NCBI GenBank assembly: GCA_029237695.1
Contig: CM055271.1
Coordinates: forward strand, 85,476,208 to 85,540,207
DNA from: Conchocele bisecta
Lineage: Eukaryota > Mollusca > Bivalvia > Lucinida > Thyasiridae
Length of the DNA stretch: 64,000 bases
Direction: 5' to 3'
Shown: positions 52,978-63,425 of the stretch, in pieces
How positions within the stretch are numbered: the first letter of the stretch is position 1
How the letters are laid out: the number at the start of each line of letters is the position of its first letter
Notes under the pieces: generated by a model
Told to the model about the DNA's origin: nothing
Database searches by the model: none
What the model saw: the letters and a program-made list of their open reading frames with translations, nothing else
Translations under genes and position numbers: made by a program

Positions 52978-53496
52978 TTATGATTTCCTCAACCTCTTAA
53001 TAACATGTAGATACAAATTGGTGAGAACAGTTACGCCTTCAGTATTAAGGTGCAAACTCCCATCTCGTACAGCAAGAAGATGTCTGTGCAGAACACCATT
53101 TTTCCCCACGAAAGGGCGAAAGGTAGAAAGAAACGGTACCTTTTGTAACTTACAAAAACGCATTAACAACCTATTTGCTGTTTTAACCAAAGATGCACAT
53201 GATGACCAATCAACAGGTCTAGGCAGAATAGCCGAGAAAATAGGCTTACTGGCTGGGTTAATCAATTTGATAATGGCAAATAAGTTATTCAGCGCAGAGG
53301 GAAAAGAATCCGGAGCGAGTTTGAAAATATCATTAGTACCCGCATGAATAATGATGTAATCCGCAGACGACACCGCACGTTTCAAAGAAGAATTCCTTTC
53401 AAATTGTTGAACCAGTCTGCCAAGTGTAGTACCTGGAAAACTGTAAGTCTCTAGATGGTCCATGCCTTCAATGTATTTCCCAATGGAGTAGCACAC
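52978..53496 (-). CDS. SGNH-type hydrolase ORF of an Ngaro-like retrotransposon
   Basis: Open to the stop at 52978. It has the block III motif HAGTNDIF and a late DGSLHLNTEGV (catalytic His block). The block I region reads VCYSIGKYI, with the Ser but without the usual Gly-Asp before it. The middle (INPASKPIFSAILPRPVDW) is typical of this family. Ngaro tyrosine-recombinase retrotransposons are known to carry such a hydrolase; its role is not settled. It is the last ORF of the element, directly after the recombinase. The true start may lie slightly upstream at about 53510. Confidence 0.75.
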   Translation of the reverse strand: MCYSIGKYIEGMDHLETYSFPGTTLGRLVQQFERNSSLKRAVSSADYIIIHAGTNDIFKLAPDSFPSALNNLFAIIKLINPASKPIFSAILPRPVDWSSCASLVKTANRLLMRFCKLQKVPFLSTFRPFVGKNGVLHRHLLAVRDGSLHLNTEGVTVLTNLYLHVIKRLRKS

Positions 53497-53614
53497 AAGA
53501 ATCGTTTAATTCCGGCCTAAGACGTTGAGGAAATAATAAAATAAACCAATTATCATACAATATTCAGAATAATGCCGCATTCATAGCGCGTGCAACATGT
53601 ATCTTACCATTCAC

Positions 53615-54193
53615 TTAAAAAGTCAAATACTTTTGATAAGCATCACTCCTCCAATCTCCATGCAACTTAATCAACTCGGAAGAAACACCAGCCTGGAAAG
53701 CTAAAGTAGCACCACCTCGACGAAAACTGTGTGTTGAATAAACCGAACAATCCAAATTTATACGATTTATCAAATTTCTCAACCTAGACCACAAATCTGC
53801 ATATGTAAAGGCATGAGTAGATGACCACGAAAAGAGTGGTCTATTTTCTAATACTGGACAAAGCTTTAACATATTTTCGTAAGCAGAAATTTGAGATAAT
53901 ACAGAATCGGACCTAACTAAAGGAACCGTTAATTTTCGCTCCCCAAATTGTAATGTATTTGACCAACGGAAATTCACCAACAAGAATTCTACACCAAGCA
54001 GAAGATGCATTGTCCTCACTTCACTTATGTAATTCTTAATAGAAGCAGTAAAAACAAATGACCGGCTTAAAAATTGGGCATAACGTGACAAGGTTTCTGT
54101 TGCAACTGGAACCGGCGTCAAGTGAAAATAAAAACAAAATAACAAAAAAGACTTCCATTGAGTGCTAAGGTTTTTTTGTAGTCCCCTCAGCAT
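53615..54193 (-). CDS. Tyrosine recombinase of an Ngaro-like retrotransposon
   Basis: 192 residues, open. Core-binding part: SRYAQFLSRSFVFTASIKNY, then the first catalytic Arg region FRWSNTL. Catalytic C-terminus: THSFRRGGATLAFQAGVSSE (H-x-x-R) and GDWRSDAYQKYLTF (W/H and the nucleophile Tyr). All recognised catalytic positions are present, so the ORF may be recent or constrained, although gag and RT are broken. It would integrate the circular DNA intermediate without target duplication (family knowledge). Confidence 0.85.
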   Translation of the reverse strand: MLRGLQKNLSTQWKSFLLFCFYFHLTPVPVATETLSRYAQFLSRSFVFTASIKNYISEVRTMHLLLGVEFLLVNFRWSNTLQFGERKLTVPLVRSDSVLSQISAYENMLKLCPVLENRPLFSWSSTHAFTYADLWSRLRNLINRINLDCSVYSTHSFRRGGATLAFQAGVSSELIKLHGDWRSDAYQKYLTF

Positions 54194-54275
54194 AACCAGA
54201 TTTCTTTGAAAACGCCAGATGTCGTTTTATTACTCGAAACCCGTAATCTGCTTTATAAAATAATAGCTGAGTGAG

Positions 54276-56153
54276 CTACCAAACATTTCGTCTCTCCTTC
54301 CCGATCTCGCCGAACTCATCAACAAACTTCTTTCTATACGAATGATTCAAACCCCATCTGCTGAGATAGTCTGGTAACCTATTTTCCACACCACTAATGT
54401 GTTTAGCCTTGACCTCAAATTCGTACATAGCCGCTAAGAAACATTTTTCCCTCAAACAGTCCTGCAAAAATTCTGCACGAGTAGAGCTCTTGTTGATCAC
54501 GCTGCATGAAGACTGGTTATCACAAAGAATTACTATTCTTTGCCCTCAAATCCTATGCCCCCACAATTTAAGAGCCACCACAATAGTAAGCATTTCCAAT
54601 GCATTAATTGGCAGCTTCCGATCAACTATAAATCTTGGAAACTCCGCATGAAAATAAATGCTACCAAAAAACACCACTACAACCTACTAAACACGCATCT
54701 GTCGCGATTACACCAGGAAGTGTCCAATCCGCTACCGCCATCATGGATATGCCATTGTAAATCGGCAAATATGCATTCCACCATCTCAGATATTTACGCA
54801 AGTATTCTGGAAGAGTATGACACTGTGCATTGGACTTATAAATTGCTTTAACAAATGTCAACATTCTCTGCACAAATACTCTGCCTGGCCTAACACATGC
54901 ACAAACAAAGTTTAATTTGCCTAACAGTGATTGCAATTCTTTTTTCGTTGCAACATATTTTTGCAGCCATGTGGAAACAAGTTGTGTAATTTCTGCCAAT
55001 CGCTCCAAAGTGATTTCCAAAGTCATAGTAACCGTATCCACTAGAATTCCCAAACATACCATTCTAGTGGATGGCTCGCAAGCTTTTTCCCTAGATTCCT
55101 CAATACCACACTTCTCAAGAATACCCCTGAGACAATTGAATGCAAATCTAGATTGAAACGGCGTTTCACAGCCCATTAAGTCATCCAAATAATTACATAT
55201 GAGAATACCAATTATCATGATAAAATTAATCGCATTGGTCACTCTCTGACAAATCTGAGCTGCACTCCTAAGCCCCATACTTAATACTGTATCGAACATT
55301 TGGTGTCCCTTAAACATAAATCCAACTTTATGGTACTCCACAGGACATAGGCTGATCTGCCGAAATGCCCAACGAAGATTCAGCTTGAAAAGGTGACAAT
55401 TAGCTCCCTTAGTCTTGATTAGTGCCACTATATCGTCAACCTTAGGATACACCAAGGATACACGTTCGGATAAGTATTCATCCTTCGAAATAGTGTCGTT
55501 TAAAGAATTATGTTTTGGAAAACTTAAATCTAAAATAACGCGCCTTTCAGAGGTCTCTTTCTTGGGTACAGTATTCAATGGAGATATAATAGGAACTTGT
55601 CTAAACGGATTTTCACAAAATGGACCTAAAATTGTTTGCTACGAATTTCTTTCAAAAAATATTTTTGTAATTCCACCGGAAATTTTCTTGCCCCTTTATG
55701 ATTTATATGTATTTTACAAGAATTGGCCATCAAATCCTTGGTGCATCCCAAAGGAAAACCAAATACAAGTAAGTCACAAACAATCATATCTTGATAACTT
55801 TCTAACATGTGCCGCAAAAATACAAAATTCAATTTTTCATTAACCCTGATGCGACAACCCTCGACATTGTATTTACCAGAATTCACTACTGACTCGTGAG
55901 CCGTTAACAAAAATGTGTTTCTCTCTATATCATTAGACTCTAATGTTCCACACATATTACAATTTTTATGAACACAGACAGACTCTATCACCGGAGATTT
56001 TCCAGTAATATTGTTATGCACATGGTCACCAATATCAACATGCATGTTAACCAGAGAATTTTCAGAAACATTATTATGAGCATTGCTTGCCTTCTTCATA
56101 AATTCTGGTAGAAACAATTCAGTTAGTTGTCTATTTTGCTCGGAAATTATCAT
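54276..56153 (-). pseudogene. Reverse transcriptase/RNase H of an Ngaro-like retrotransposon, frameshifted
   Basis: Starts MIISEQNRQLTELFLPEF (ATG 56151-56153). N-terminal part NVEGCRIRVNEKLNFVFLRH, HINHKGARKFPVELQKYF. A frameshift near 55626 precedes PFCENPFRQVPIISPLN. RT core: RRVILDLSFPKHNSLNDTIS, FKLNLRWAFRQISLCPVEY, and catalytic NYLDDLMG. Then ATKKELQSLLGKLNFVCACV and RNase H VIATDACLVGCSGVFW. A second frameshift near 54661 and a TGA near 54548 interrupt RNase H, which ends KAKHISGVENRLPDYLSRWG. Dead copy. Confidence 0.85.
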
Positions 56154-56180
56154 TGTTTTGTAACTAGGATCAGCCGGAAG

Positions 56181-57380
56181 TCACGCACCAGAATGAGGAC
56201 AGTCCTTAGAACAGGATGTTTAAGTTTTGTTGTTGTCTTTCAACCAACATTCCGTGCAAATGTGTTGACAAAGTCTCATTCTGCCGCGTATGGTTTCCAT
56301 GTGATCCTGCCTACTATTGCATTTATTCCTATTGTACAAGGAGCAAAACCACTCTCTCGCCAAATACCATCTCTTTTGTAACCGGCAATTTTCCTGAAGA
56401 TTGCGATTTGAATTGTTTTCTATTCTGGATTGGATCCCTGATAACGTGCTTGGACAACATCGCCTGTTCGATCACTTGAGAGTCGGACCATGTCCTTAGA
56501 CCAAGCTCAATTTGACGGACCCAGGAAGCATAAAATCCACGTAAGCCCTCAAATGAATACAATCCAGAATAGTAAACAATCTTTTTTAGCAAAGCTAATC
56601 ATCCGATTCTCTCTTCATCAGAAACGGTTTCTCTACTTATGATCTCTAATTCACCTGCGGTTAGTAATTTCAAATCCAATTGATCAAATTTAACAGCTCT
56701 ATATACGTGCTCATACTGTAGACACGCTTGGGGCCAAAGCTGGGGGAAAATTACTCAATCGGACGCTTTAGCTTCAATCCCAGATCGCAATTTATGTTTT
56801 GTTTTGTTTTTTAATTTTGTAGAACGGACAATATCGCTGCGCAGTTCAGAATCTGAAGAAGAAACTGAGCTGTCTGAGCATTGTGAACTGGATTCATCCG
56901 ATTCAATCAAGCCCGTCTGCTTCAAATATTGGCCGACTTGTTTTTTAAGTTTATTATTTTTCCTCAAATCATTTATTGTAAGATTATCCAACAATGAATT
57001 TTGCAATGTTTAGCTTCCTTTTCCAAGCGCCGAACGTCTTTTTTGGACTGCTCCAGTTTCTCAAGCAATAATTGTTTCTCATTCCGCCTCCTGAGTTTGC
57101 GTTTCGACGCCTCTACCTCCTCCAATTCTCGACGTCACTCGGCGTCACTATCTTCACTATCTTCCTCCGAAGAAAATGGCGGTACCTCCGTTTTTCCCAG
57201 CATTCCGTCGCCTGCTCGGGAAACTCCGTCCCCTACTGTTGTTCAGGAATCTCCGTCCTTGCACCGAGCACCCTCCGAAGACGACCCGGCTCTTATCGGT
57301 GAACTCAATAACGCTTCAGACTCGGTCGTTCCACTTTCTCCATACGATTTGTAATCAGTTATATTTTTGTGCCGCATCAT
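56181..57380 (-). pseudogene. gag-like ORF of the Ngaro-like retrotransposon, multiply broken
   Basis: Likely start at the tandem ATGs 57375-57380. Order: acidic N-terminus, coiled coil (ELEEVEASKRKLRRRNEKQL), LKKQVGQYLKQTGLIESDES, then conserved [52 protein letters not shown], and a C-terminal Cys/His segment (WFCSLYNRNKCNS..RLCQHICTECW). At least four in-frame stops (three TGA, among them codons near 57249 and 57134, and one stop at 56755) and two frameshifts (near 57003 and 56330). Confidence 0.65.
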
Positions 57381-58239
57381 GATTCGGCCGAGCCCCCAAC
57401 TCCATCTCTGCGCCTTCCTTTCGAGAGCATCGTAACTTTCTTGAACTAGAAAATTCCCCTGACACTCCGCATCTGTCGTTTATGACAGGAATGATCCAAA
57501 AAGTTATATATATTTGTATATATGGCTACTGCGAACAATTTGCAGCGTGCCACAGTGAAGACACGTACGTTATGCCGACTCGAATACAATATAACACAAT
57601 TTTAGAACTGTCTCAATCAATGGACAAACAAACTGTGACCAAACAAAAATGCGCAAGACGAACAAAAGTTTGTTACGCATTGCGCACCAAAAGCGAGGAA
57701 CTGGTTATGCAACCATGACTACAAAAATATCAAGTGCGCGAAAGCCGAGGACCAGCGCTACTGGTACCCAACTATCGAACCGTAAACAAGCAACACATGA
57801 AAGTTAAAGGAACTATCTCTGAATGCAATCAATTAACCATTTTTAGTTTCACCCACAAATAACCCAATAATGCGCAATGTAAACGTGAACGTGGAAACGC
57901 TTGAGTAACCACGACTTGGATCAGCCAGGTGTGTATCTAGCCTGACAATCGGCGATCTGAAAGGGCAAATACACAACCGACTGAACAAAGCCTGGAAGGA
58001 AAATATCATTACATTTGCTCCAGACTGTTACTAAGTAATTTGTTGTGTCCATTGTTGGCAGGGCTTGTCCTGTCACACCGATGACACAGTACATGTATAC
58101 ACATATAAATAGTTTTAATGAAACAAAACCAATGTGCGCAGTCCAGGAAGACATACAAGTGATTAAGAAAATAATAAAAGATACGTCTAAGAAGTCAAAT
58201 TCTTACTACCGACGTTGGATACAGTAAGATACAATAATA
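57381..58239. other. No gene seen (probable 5' flank of the Ngaro element)
   Basis: Only short chance ORFs. The repeat (A1) expected for an Ngaro split direct repeat was not identified by eye. TATATATATTTGTATATATG lies at 57503. Confidence 0.45.
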
Positions 58240-61200
58240 TCGGGCCCAATTGTAGATGTTGTAGATTATTTCGTTCACTTGTACCCTGTGTAACCTATCG
58301 TACCATATTGTAGATGATGTAGACTATGTTGTGCCCTGTACCCTATGTAACCCATTGTACCCTATTGTAGATGCTGTAGACTAGTTTGTGCCCTTGTACC
58401 CTATGTAACCCATCGTACCCTAGTGTAGATGTTGTAGACTATGTTTTGCCCTTGTACCCTATGTAACCCGTCATACCATTTGTAGATGTTGTAGACTATT
58501 TTGTGCCCGTGTACCCTATGTAACCCAGTGTACCCTATTGTACCCTATTGTAGATGTTGTAGACTATTTGGTACCCTATTGTAGATGGTGTAGACTATGT
58601 TGTGCCCTTGTACCCTATGCAACCCATTGTACCCTATTGTACCCTATTGTACCCTATTGTACCCTATTGTAGATTTTGTACACTATGTTGTGCCGTATTG
58701 TAGATGTTGTAGACTATTGCGTGCCCTATTGTAGGATGTTGTAGACTATTGCGTGCCCTATTGTAGATGCTGTAGACTATGTTGTGCCCTTGTACCCTAT
58801 GCAACCCATTGCATCCTATTGTACCCTATTATAGATGTTGTACACTATTTTGTGCCCTATTGTAGATAATGTAGACTATTTTGTGCCATTGTACCCTATG
58901 CAACCCAGTGTACCTTATTGTACCCTATTGTAGATGTTGTAGACTATTCTGTACCCTATTGTACATGGTGTAGACTATGTTGTGCCCTTGTACCCTATGC
59001 AACCCATTGTACCCTATTGTACCCTATTGCAGATTTTGTACACTATGTTGTGCCCTATTGTAGATGTTGTAGACTATTGCGTGCCCTATTGTAGATGCTG
59101 TAGACTATGTTGTGCCCTTGTACCCTATGCAACCCATTGCATCCTATTGTACCCTATTATAGATGTTGTACACTATTTTGTGCCCTATTGTAGATAATGT
59201 AGACTATTTTGTGCCATTGTACCCTATGCAACCCAGTGTACCTTATTGTACCCTATTGTAGATGTTGTAGACTATTCTGTACCCTATTGTAGATGGTGTA
59301 GACTATGTTGTGCCCTTGTACCCTATGCAACCCATTGTACCCTATTGTACCCTATTGCAGATTTTGTACACTATGTTGTGCCCTATTGTAGATGTTGTAG
59401 ACTATTGCGTGCCCTATTGTAGATGCTGTGGACTATGTTGTGTCCTTGTACCTTATGCAACCCATTGTACCCTATTGTAGATTTTGTACACTATTGTGTG
59501 CCCTATTGTAGATGTTGTAGACAATAGCGTGCCCTATTGTAGATGCTGTAGACTATGTTGTGCCCTTGTACCCTATGCAACCCAGTGTACCATATTGTAC
59601 CCTATTGTAGAGTGTGTACACTATTTTGTGCCCTATTGTAGATGCTGTAGACTATGTTGTGCCCTTGTACCCTATGCAACCCAGTGTACCATAGTGTACC
59701 CTATTGTAGATGTTGTAGACTATTCTGTGCCCTATTGTAGATGTGGTAGACAATGTTGTGCCCTTGTACCCTATGTAACCCAGTGTACCCTATTGTACCA
59801 TATTGTAGATGTTGTAGACTATTGCATGCCCTATTGTAGATGCTGTGGACTATGTTGTGCCCTTGTACCCTATGTAACCCATCTTACCCTATTGTAGATG
59901 ATGTAGACTATGGTGTGCCATTGTACCCTATGTAACCCATTGTATCATATTGTAGATGCTGTAGACTAGTTTGTGCCCTTGTACCCTATGTAACCCATCG
60001 TACCCTATTGTATGCTGTACAAGTGTGCCCTTGTAACCCTATTGTAACCTATTGTCCTGTAGATGCTGTAGACTATGTTGTACCCTTGTACCCTATGTAA
60101 CCCATTGTAGATGTTGTATACTATTCTGTGCCCTTGAACCCTATGTAACCCATCATACCCTATTGTATATACTGTAGACAAGTGTGTGCCCTTGTACCCT
60201 ATGTAACCTATTGTACCATATTGTAGATGCTGTAGACTATGTTGTGCCCTTGTACCCTATGTAACCCATTGTAGATGTTGTAGACTATTTTGTGCCCTTG
60301 TACCCTATGCAATCCATCGTACCCTATTGTAGATGCTGTAGACAATGTTGTGCCCTTGTACCCTATGTAACCCATTGTACCATATTGTAGATACTGTAGA
60401 CTATGATGTGCCCTTGTATCCTATGTAACCCATTGTAGATGACACTATTTCTTGCCCTTGTACCCTATGTAACCCATCGTACCCTATTGTAGAGGCTGTA
60501 GACAATGTTGTGCCCTTTTACCATATGTAACCTATTGTACCATATTGTAGATGCTGTAGACTATTGTGTGCCCTTGTACCCTATGTAACTAATGGTACCC
60601 TATTGTAGATGTTGTTGACTATGTTGTGCCCTTGTACCCTATGTAACCGATTGTACCATAACGTACCATAATGTAGATTTTGTAGACTATGTTGTGCCCT
60701 TGTGTACCCTATGTAACCCATTGTACCCTATCGTACCCTATTGTAGAGGCTGTACACTATGTTGTGCCCTTGTACCCTAGGTAACCCATTGTACCCTATT
60801 GTAGATGCTGTAGACTATTTTGTGCCCTTGTACCATATGTAACCCATTGTAGATGCTGTAGGTTATTTTGTGCCATTAATACCCTATGTACCCCCATTGT
60901 ACCCTATTGTATATGTTGTAGACTATGTTGTGCCCCTGTACCCTATGTAACCCATCGTACACTATTGTAGATGTTGTAGACTATTTTGTGGCCTTGTACC
61001 CTATGTAACCCATAGTACACTATTGCAAATGCTGTAGACTATATTGTGCCCCTGTACTCTATGTAACCCCAGGCGCGGATGCAGGGGGGGGGGGGGGGGG
61101 GGGGGTGGGGGGGGGGGGGGGGGGGGGGGGGGGAGTCCAGGGGGTCCGGACCCTCTCCCCCCCCCCTGCTCCCGGCAAAAAAAAATCAAAAAAATCTACA

Positions 61201-61550
61201 ATACTCGAATAGTTGGATGTCCAGGGGGAGGACCCCCAGACCCCCCGACTTTAAGATTTCGCGCTAGCGGAGGTCGGCTATGCCGAATTCAGTGTAATTA
61301 CGACCTGCAATTATTTCTGTATCCGCCCCTGAACCCATCGTACCCTATTGTAGATGATGTAGACTATTTTGTTCCACTGTACCCTATGTAACCCATCGTA
61401 CCCTATTGTAGATGCTGTAGACTATTTTGTGCGCCTGTACCCTATGTAACCTATTGTACCATATTGTAGATGCTGTATACTATTTTGTATGATTGTACCC
61501 CATGTAGACTATTTGATATGCTTGTACCCTATGTATCCCACTGTTTACAA
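58240..61550. repeat. 58-bp satellite array, about 3.3 kb, with a 328-bp higher-order repeat
   Basis: Unit about 58 bp: CCCTATTGTAGATG.TGTAGA, CTAT.TTGTGCCCTTGTACC, CTATGTAACCCAT.GTA, itself built of GTACCCTATT sub-units that are gained or lost. Between about 58760 and 59420 a 328-bp block repeats (GTGCCATTGTACCCTATGCA at 58883 and 59211). Open frames (CALVPYATQ...) are by-products. A 262-bp transposon splits the array at 61070-61331. Confidence 0.92.
61070..61331. mobile_element. Poly-G element (family G), copy 2, with AACCC target duplication
   Basis: TIRs CAGGCGCGGATGCAG and CTGTATCCGCCCCTG (inverse CAGGGGCGGATACAG; 13/15). Flanked by AACCC at 61065-61069 and 61332-61336; one copy is left after removal, restoring the satellite consensus TATGTAACCCATCG. 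G runs at 61083-61133. Inside, GGTCCGGACC and CCAGGGGGAGGACCCCCAG. Confidence 0.82.
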
Positions 61551-61882
61551 CATAGGCGGCGGAAGCCGAACATTATTGGGGGGGCCAATGTTGAGGGCCC
61601 GAAGGGCCCAATAGCGCTAGGGGGGTCCGGGGGGTTGGACATTTTTGAAATCCAAGTGGTGTGAAACGCCATTTCCTGCATTCTCAGCAAAGTTCTCAGC
61701 AAAGTTCCCAGTACTCATAATTACACAAATATATTAGAATAAAAAATCCAAAATTTACAGAATTATTGGGGGGGGGGGGGGGGGGCGGGGGGGGGGGGGG
61801 GGGCTCAGCCCCCCCTACAACAAAATTATTGGGGGACTAGGCCCCCCCCCACCCCCCGCCCCCACCGCTTCCGCCTCCCCTG
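61551..61882. mobile_element. GGCGGAAGC element with TACAA target duplication
   Basis: Left CATAGGCGGCGGAAGCCGA, right GCTTCCGCCTCCCCTG (inverse CAGGGGAGGCGGAAGC). Flanks TACAA at 61546-61550 and 61883-61887. G runs at 61767-61803. Inner GGGCCCGAAGGGCCC palindrome, and GAAACGCCATTTCCTGCATT shared with the next element. Confidence 0.75.
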
Positions 61883-62025
61883 TACAATATCATTTGTATA
61901 ATTTGTTCTTGTAACCTATTGTAGTATTAAACTGTATGGGTGTAAACTAGTCTACAAACACGCCCATCAGGGAATCTGCCATGATTTCTTGACATATCTA
62001 GTCGCGAAACCTCCGTCATCCTTCG

Positions 62026-62325
62026 CAGTGCCGTAGCCAGAGGTTCGAAATAGCCGAGGCCAACATAAGCGGCGGAAGACGATAATTATTGGGGGTGGAA
62101 GTGTGGAGGGCCCGAGGGCCCGAGTTTGCTAGGCGGGTCCGGGGGCATGCCCACCCTGAAAATTTTGAAATCAAAGTGGTCTGAAACGCCATTTCCTGCA
62201 TTCTCAGCAAAGTCTGAGCACATACTATGACTCCCATTTTTCCTATATTGGAATAAAAAAATAAAAATCGTGAAAAAACGGACGAGGCCATGGCCTCGTC
62301 TGGCCTCAACGTGGCTACGGCACTG
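62026..62325. mobile_element. 300-bp TIR element with CTTCG target duplication
   Basis: Perfect 14-bp TIRs CAGTGCCGTAGCCA / TGGCTACGGCACTG, with subterminal GAGGCC blocks inverted. Flanks CTTCG at 62021-62025 and 62326-62330. It contains AAGCGGCGGAAGACGATAAT..GAAACGCCATTTCCTGCATT, so its interior is related to 61551-61882 although the termini differ. Confidence 0.8.
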
Positions 62326-62330
62326 CTTCG

Positions 62331-63065
62331 TGAATATTTTTCTTGAATACTACTGTACAGTTTAGTTTCGTTTGTACAAGCAATTGTAGTACGAGGCCAA
62401 TTTCTGTTCCGCTTCAGTACTTCAGTACTATATACAGTACCACTTACACGTTTATTCTGGGAACCTTGCCTCAAAACCTAAATTTAGCAACACAAAATCC
62501 CAATATTGTTGTTGTTGTAAGCATGGATTTCAGGAATGTTTTATCAAAGAATTATGAACATTACACTGTACAAACCCAGGGATTTCCCGGACTCGTGTTT
62601 TATGCGTCACTGACTCGCAAAATTGAGCGAGGACTCACATTGTCAACTAGTACTGCATCCCCAGGACCCACAAAATCTCAGCGGCTCAATTTTGCCTTTT
62701 TCGGTATTTTTCTTCAATGCATATTACATATTAACTTAAGTTTGAAACGGAAATACGTCATCGGTTACTGTCCACATTAATCGTCGACGTGTCACATATT
62801 AAGTCGTACTCATCTGTAGATTGATACACAAAACGTTTACACAATTTAGACCATGAAGGTAGACAGTTCGGGTTCTGCTCGACAGAAAACCCGTCTCTAT
62901 ATGAACTTAATTAGCTGTTGGTGGGATGGTATATAAACCCATTCACTTTCAACAGAAAAGCCAAAATCACGTTTGTAAAATTTGGGACCCCAACAATTCA
63001 ACAGGGAGCCCCACCATAGAAATGTTGGGGGTCCTGTGACTCTCATTTAAAAAATCCTAGGGAAA
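62331..63065. other. No gene recognised
   Basis: Open frames on both strands at 62343-62780 show no protein-like pattern or splice signal I trust. Confidence 0.45.
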
Positions 63066-63160
63066 ACCCTGCGGACCATGGACATAACGGACCAGGGCAT
63101 AACGGACCAGATTTCAGGCGAAACAGACCAGATTTCTGGACATAACAGACCAGACTTTTC
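63066..63160 (+). repeat. Short tandem ATAACGGACCAGA-type repeat
   Basis: Four to five diverged copies of CATAAC(G/A)GACCAG(A/G), 18-34 bp apart, without coding meaning. Confidence 0.6.
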
Positions 63161-63274
63161 TGGATAATATGTTAATATATACGGGAAAAGTAACCATACA
63201 CTACAATAATTTATTTAAGTGATTGTATATCAAAGTGTTACAGGTATTGTAATGAATACATGTAGCAGTATATA

Positions 63275-63276
<2 letters not shown>

Positions 63277-63310
<34 letters not shown>

Positions 63311-63376
63311 GAAAGAAAGAAAGAAAGAGAAAGAAAGAAAGAGAAAGATAGAAAGAAAAAAGAAAGAAAGAAATTC
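63277..63376 (+). repeat. (GAAA)n microsatellite
   Basis: About 100 bp of GAAA with GA interruptions, purine-only on this strand. Confidence 0.95.
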
Positions 63377-63425
63377 AAATCGTCCGCTATTTGGTCAAAT
63401 CGTCCGCTATTGGTTAAAGTCGCCC
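63377..63425 (+). repeat. Triplicate AAATCGTCCGCTATT repeat
   Basis: AATCGTCCGCTATTTGGTCA, AATCGTCCGCTATTGGTTA, AGTCGCCCGCTAGT: three tandem units of about 22 bp directly after the GAAA run. Confidence 0.7.

Noticed and set aside
57001..57354. 117-residue plus-strand Ser-rich ORF
   Set aside because: Opposite the gag-like frame, whose coiled coil and conserved blocks are on the minus strand.
58982..59897. Tandem ORFs CALVPYATQ...
   Set aside because: By-product of the 58-bp satellite.
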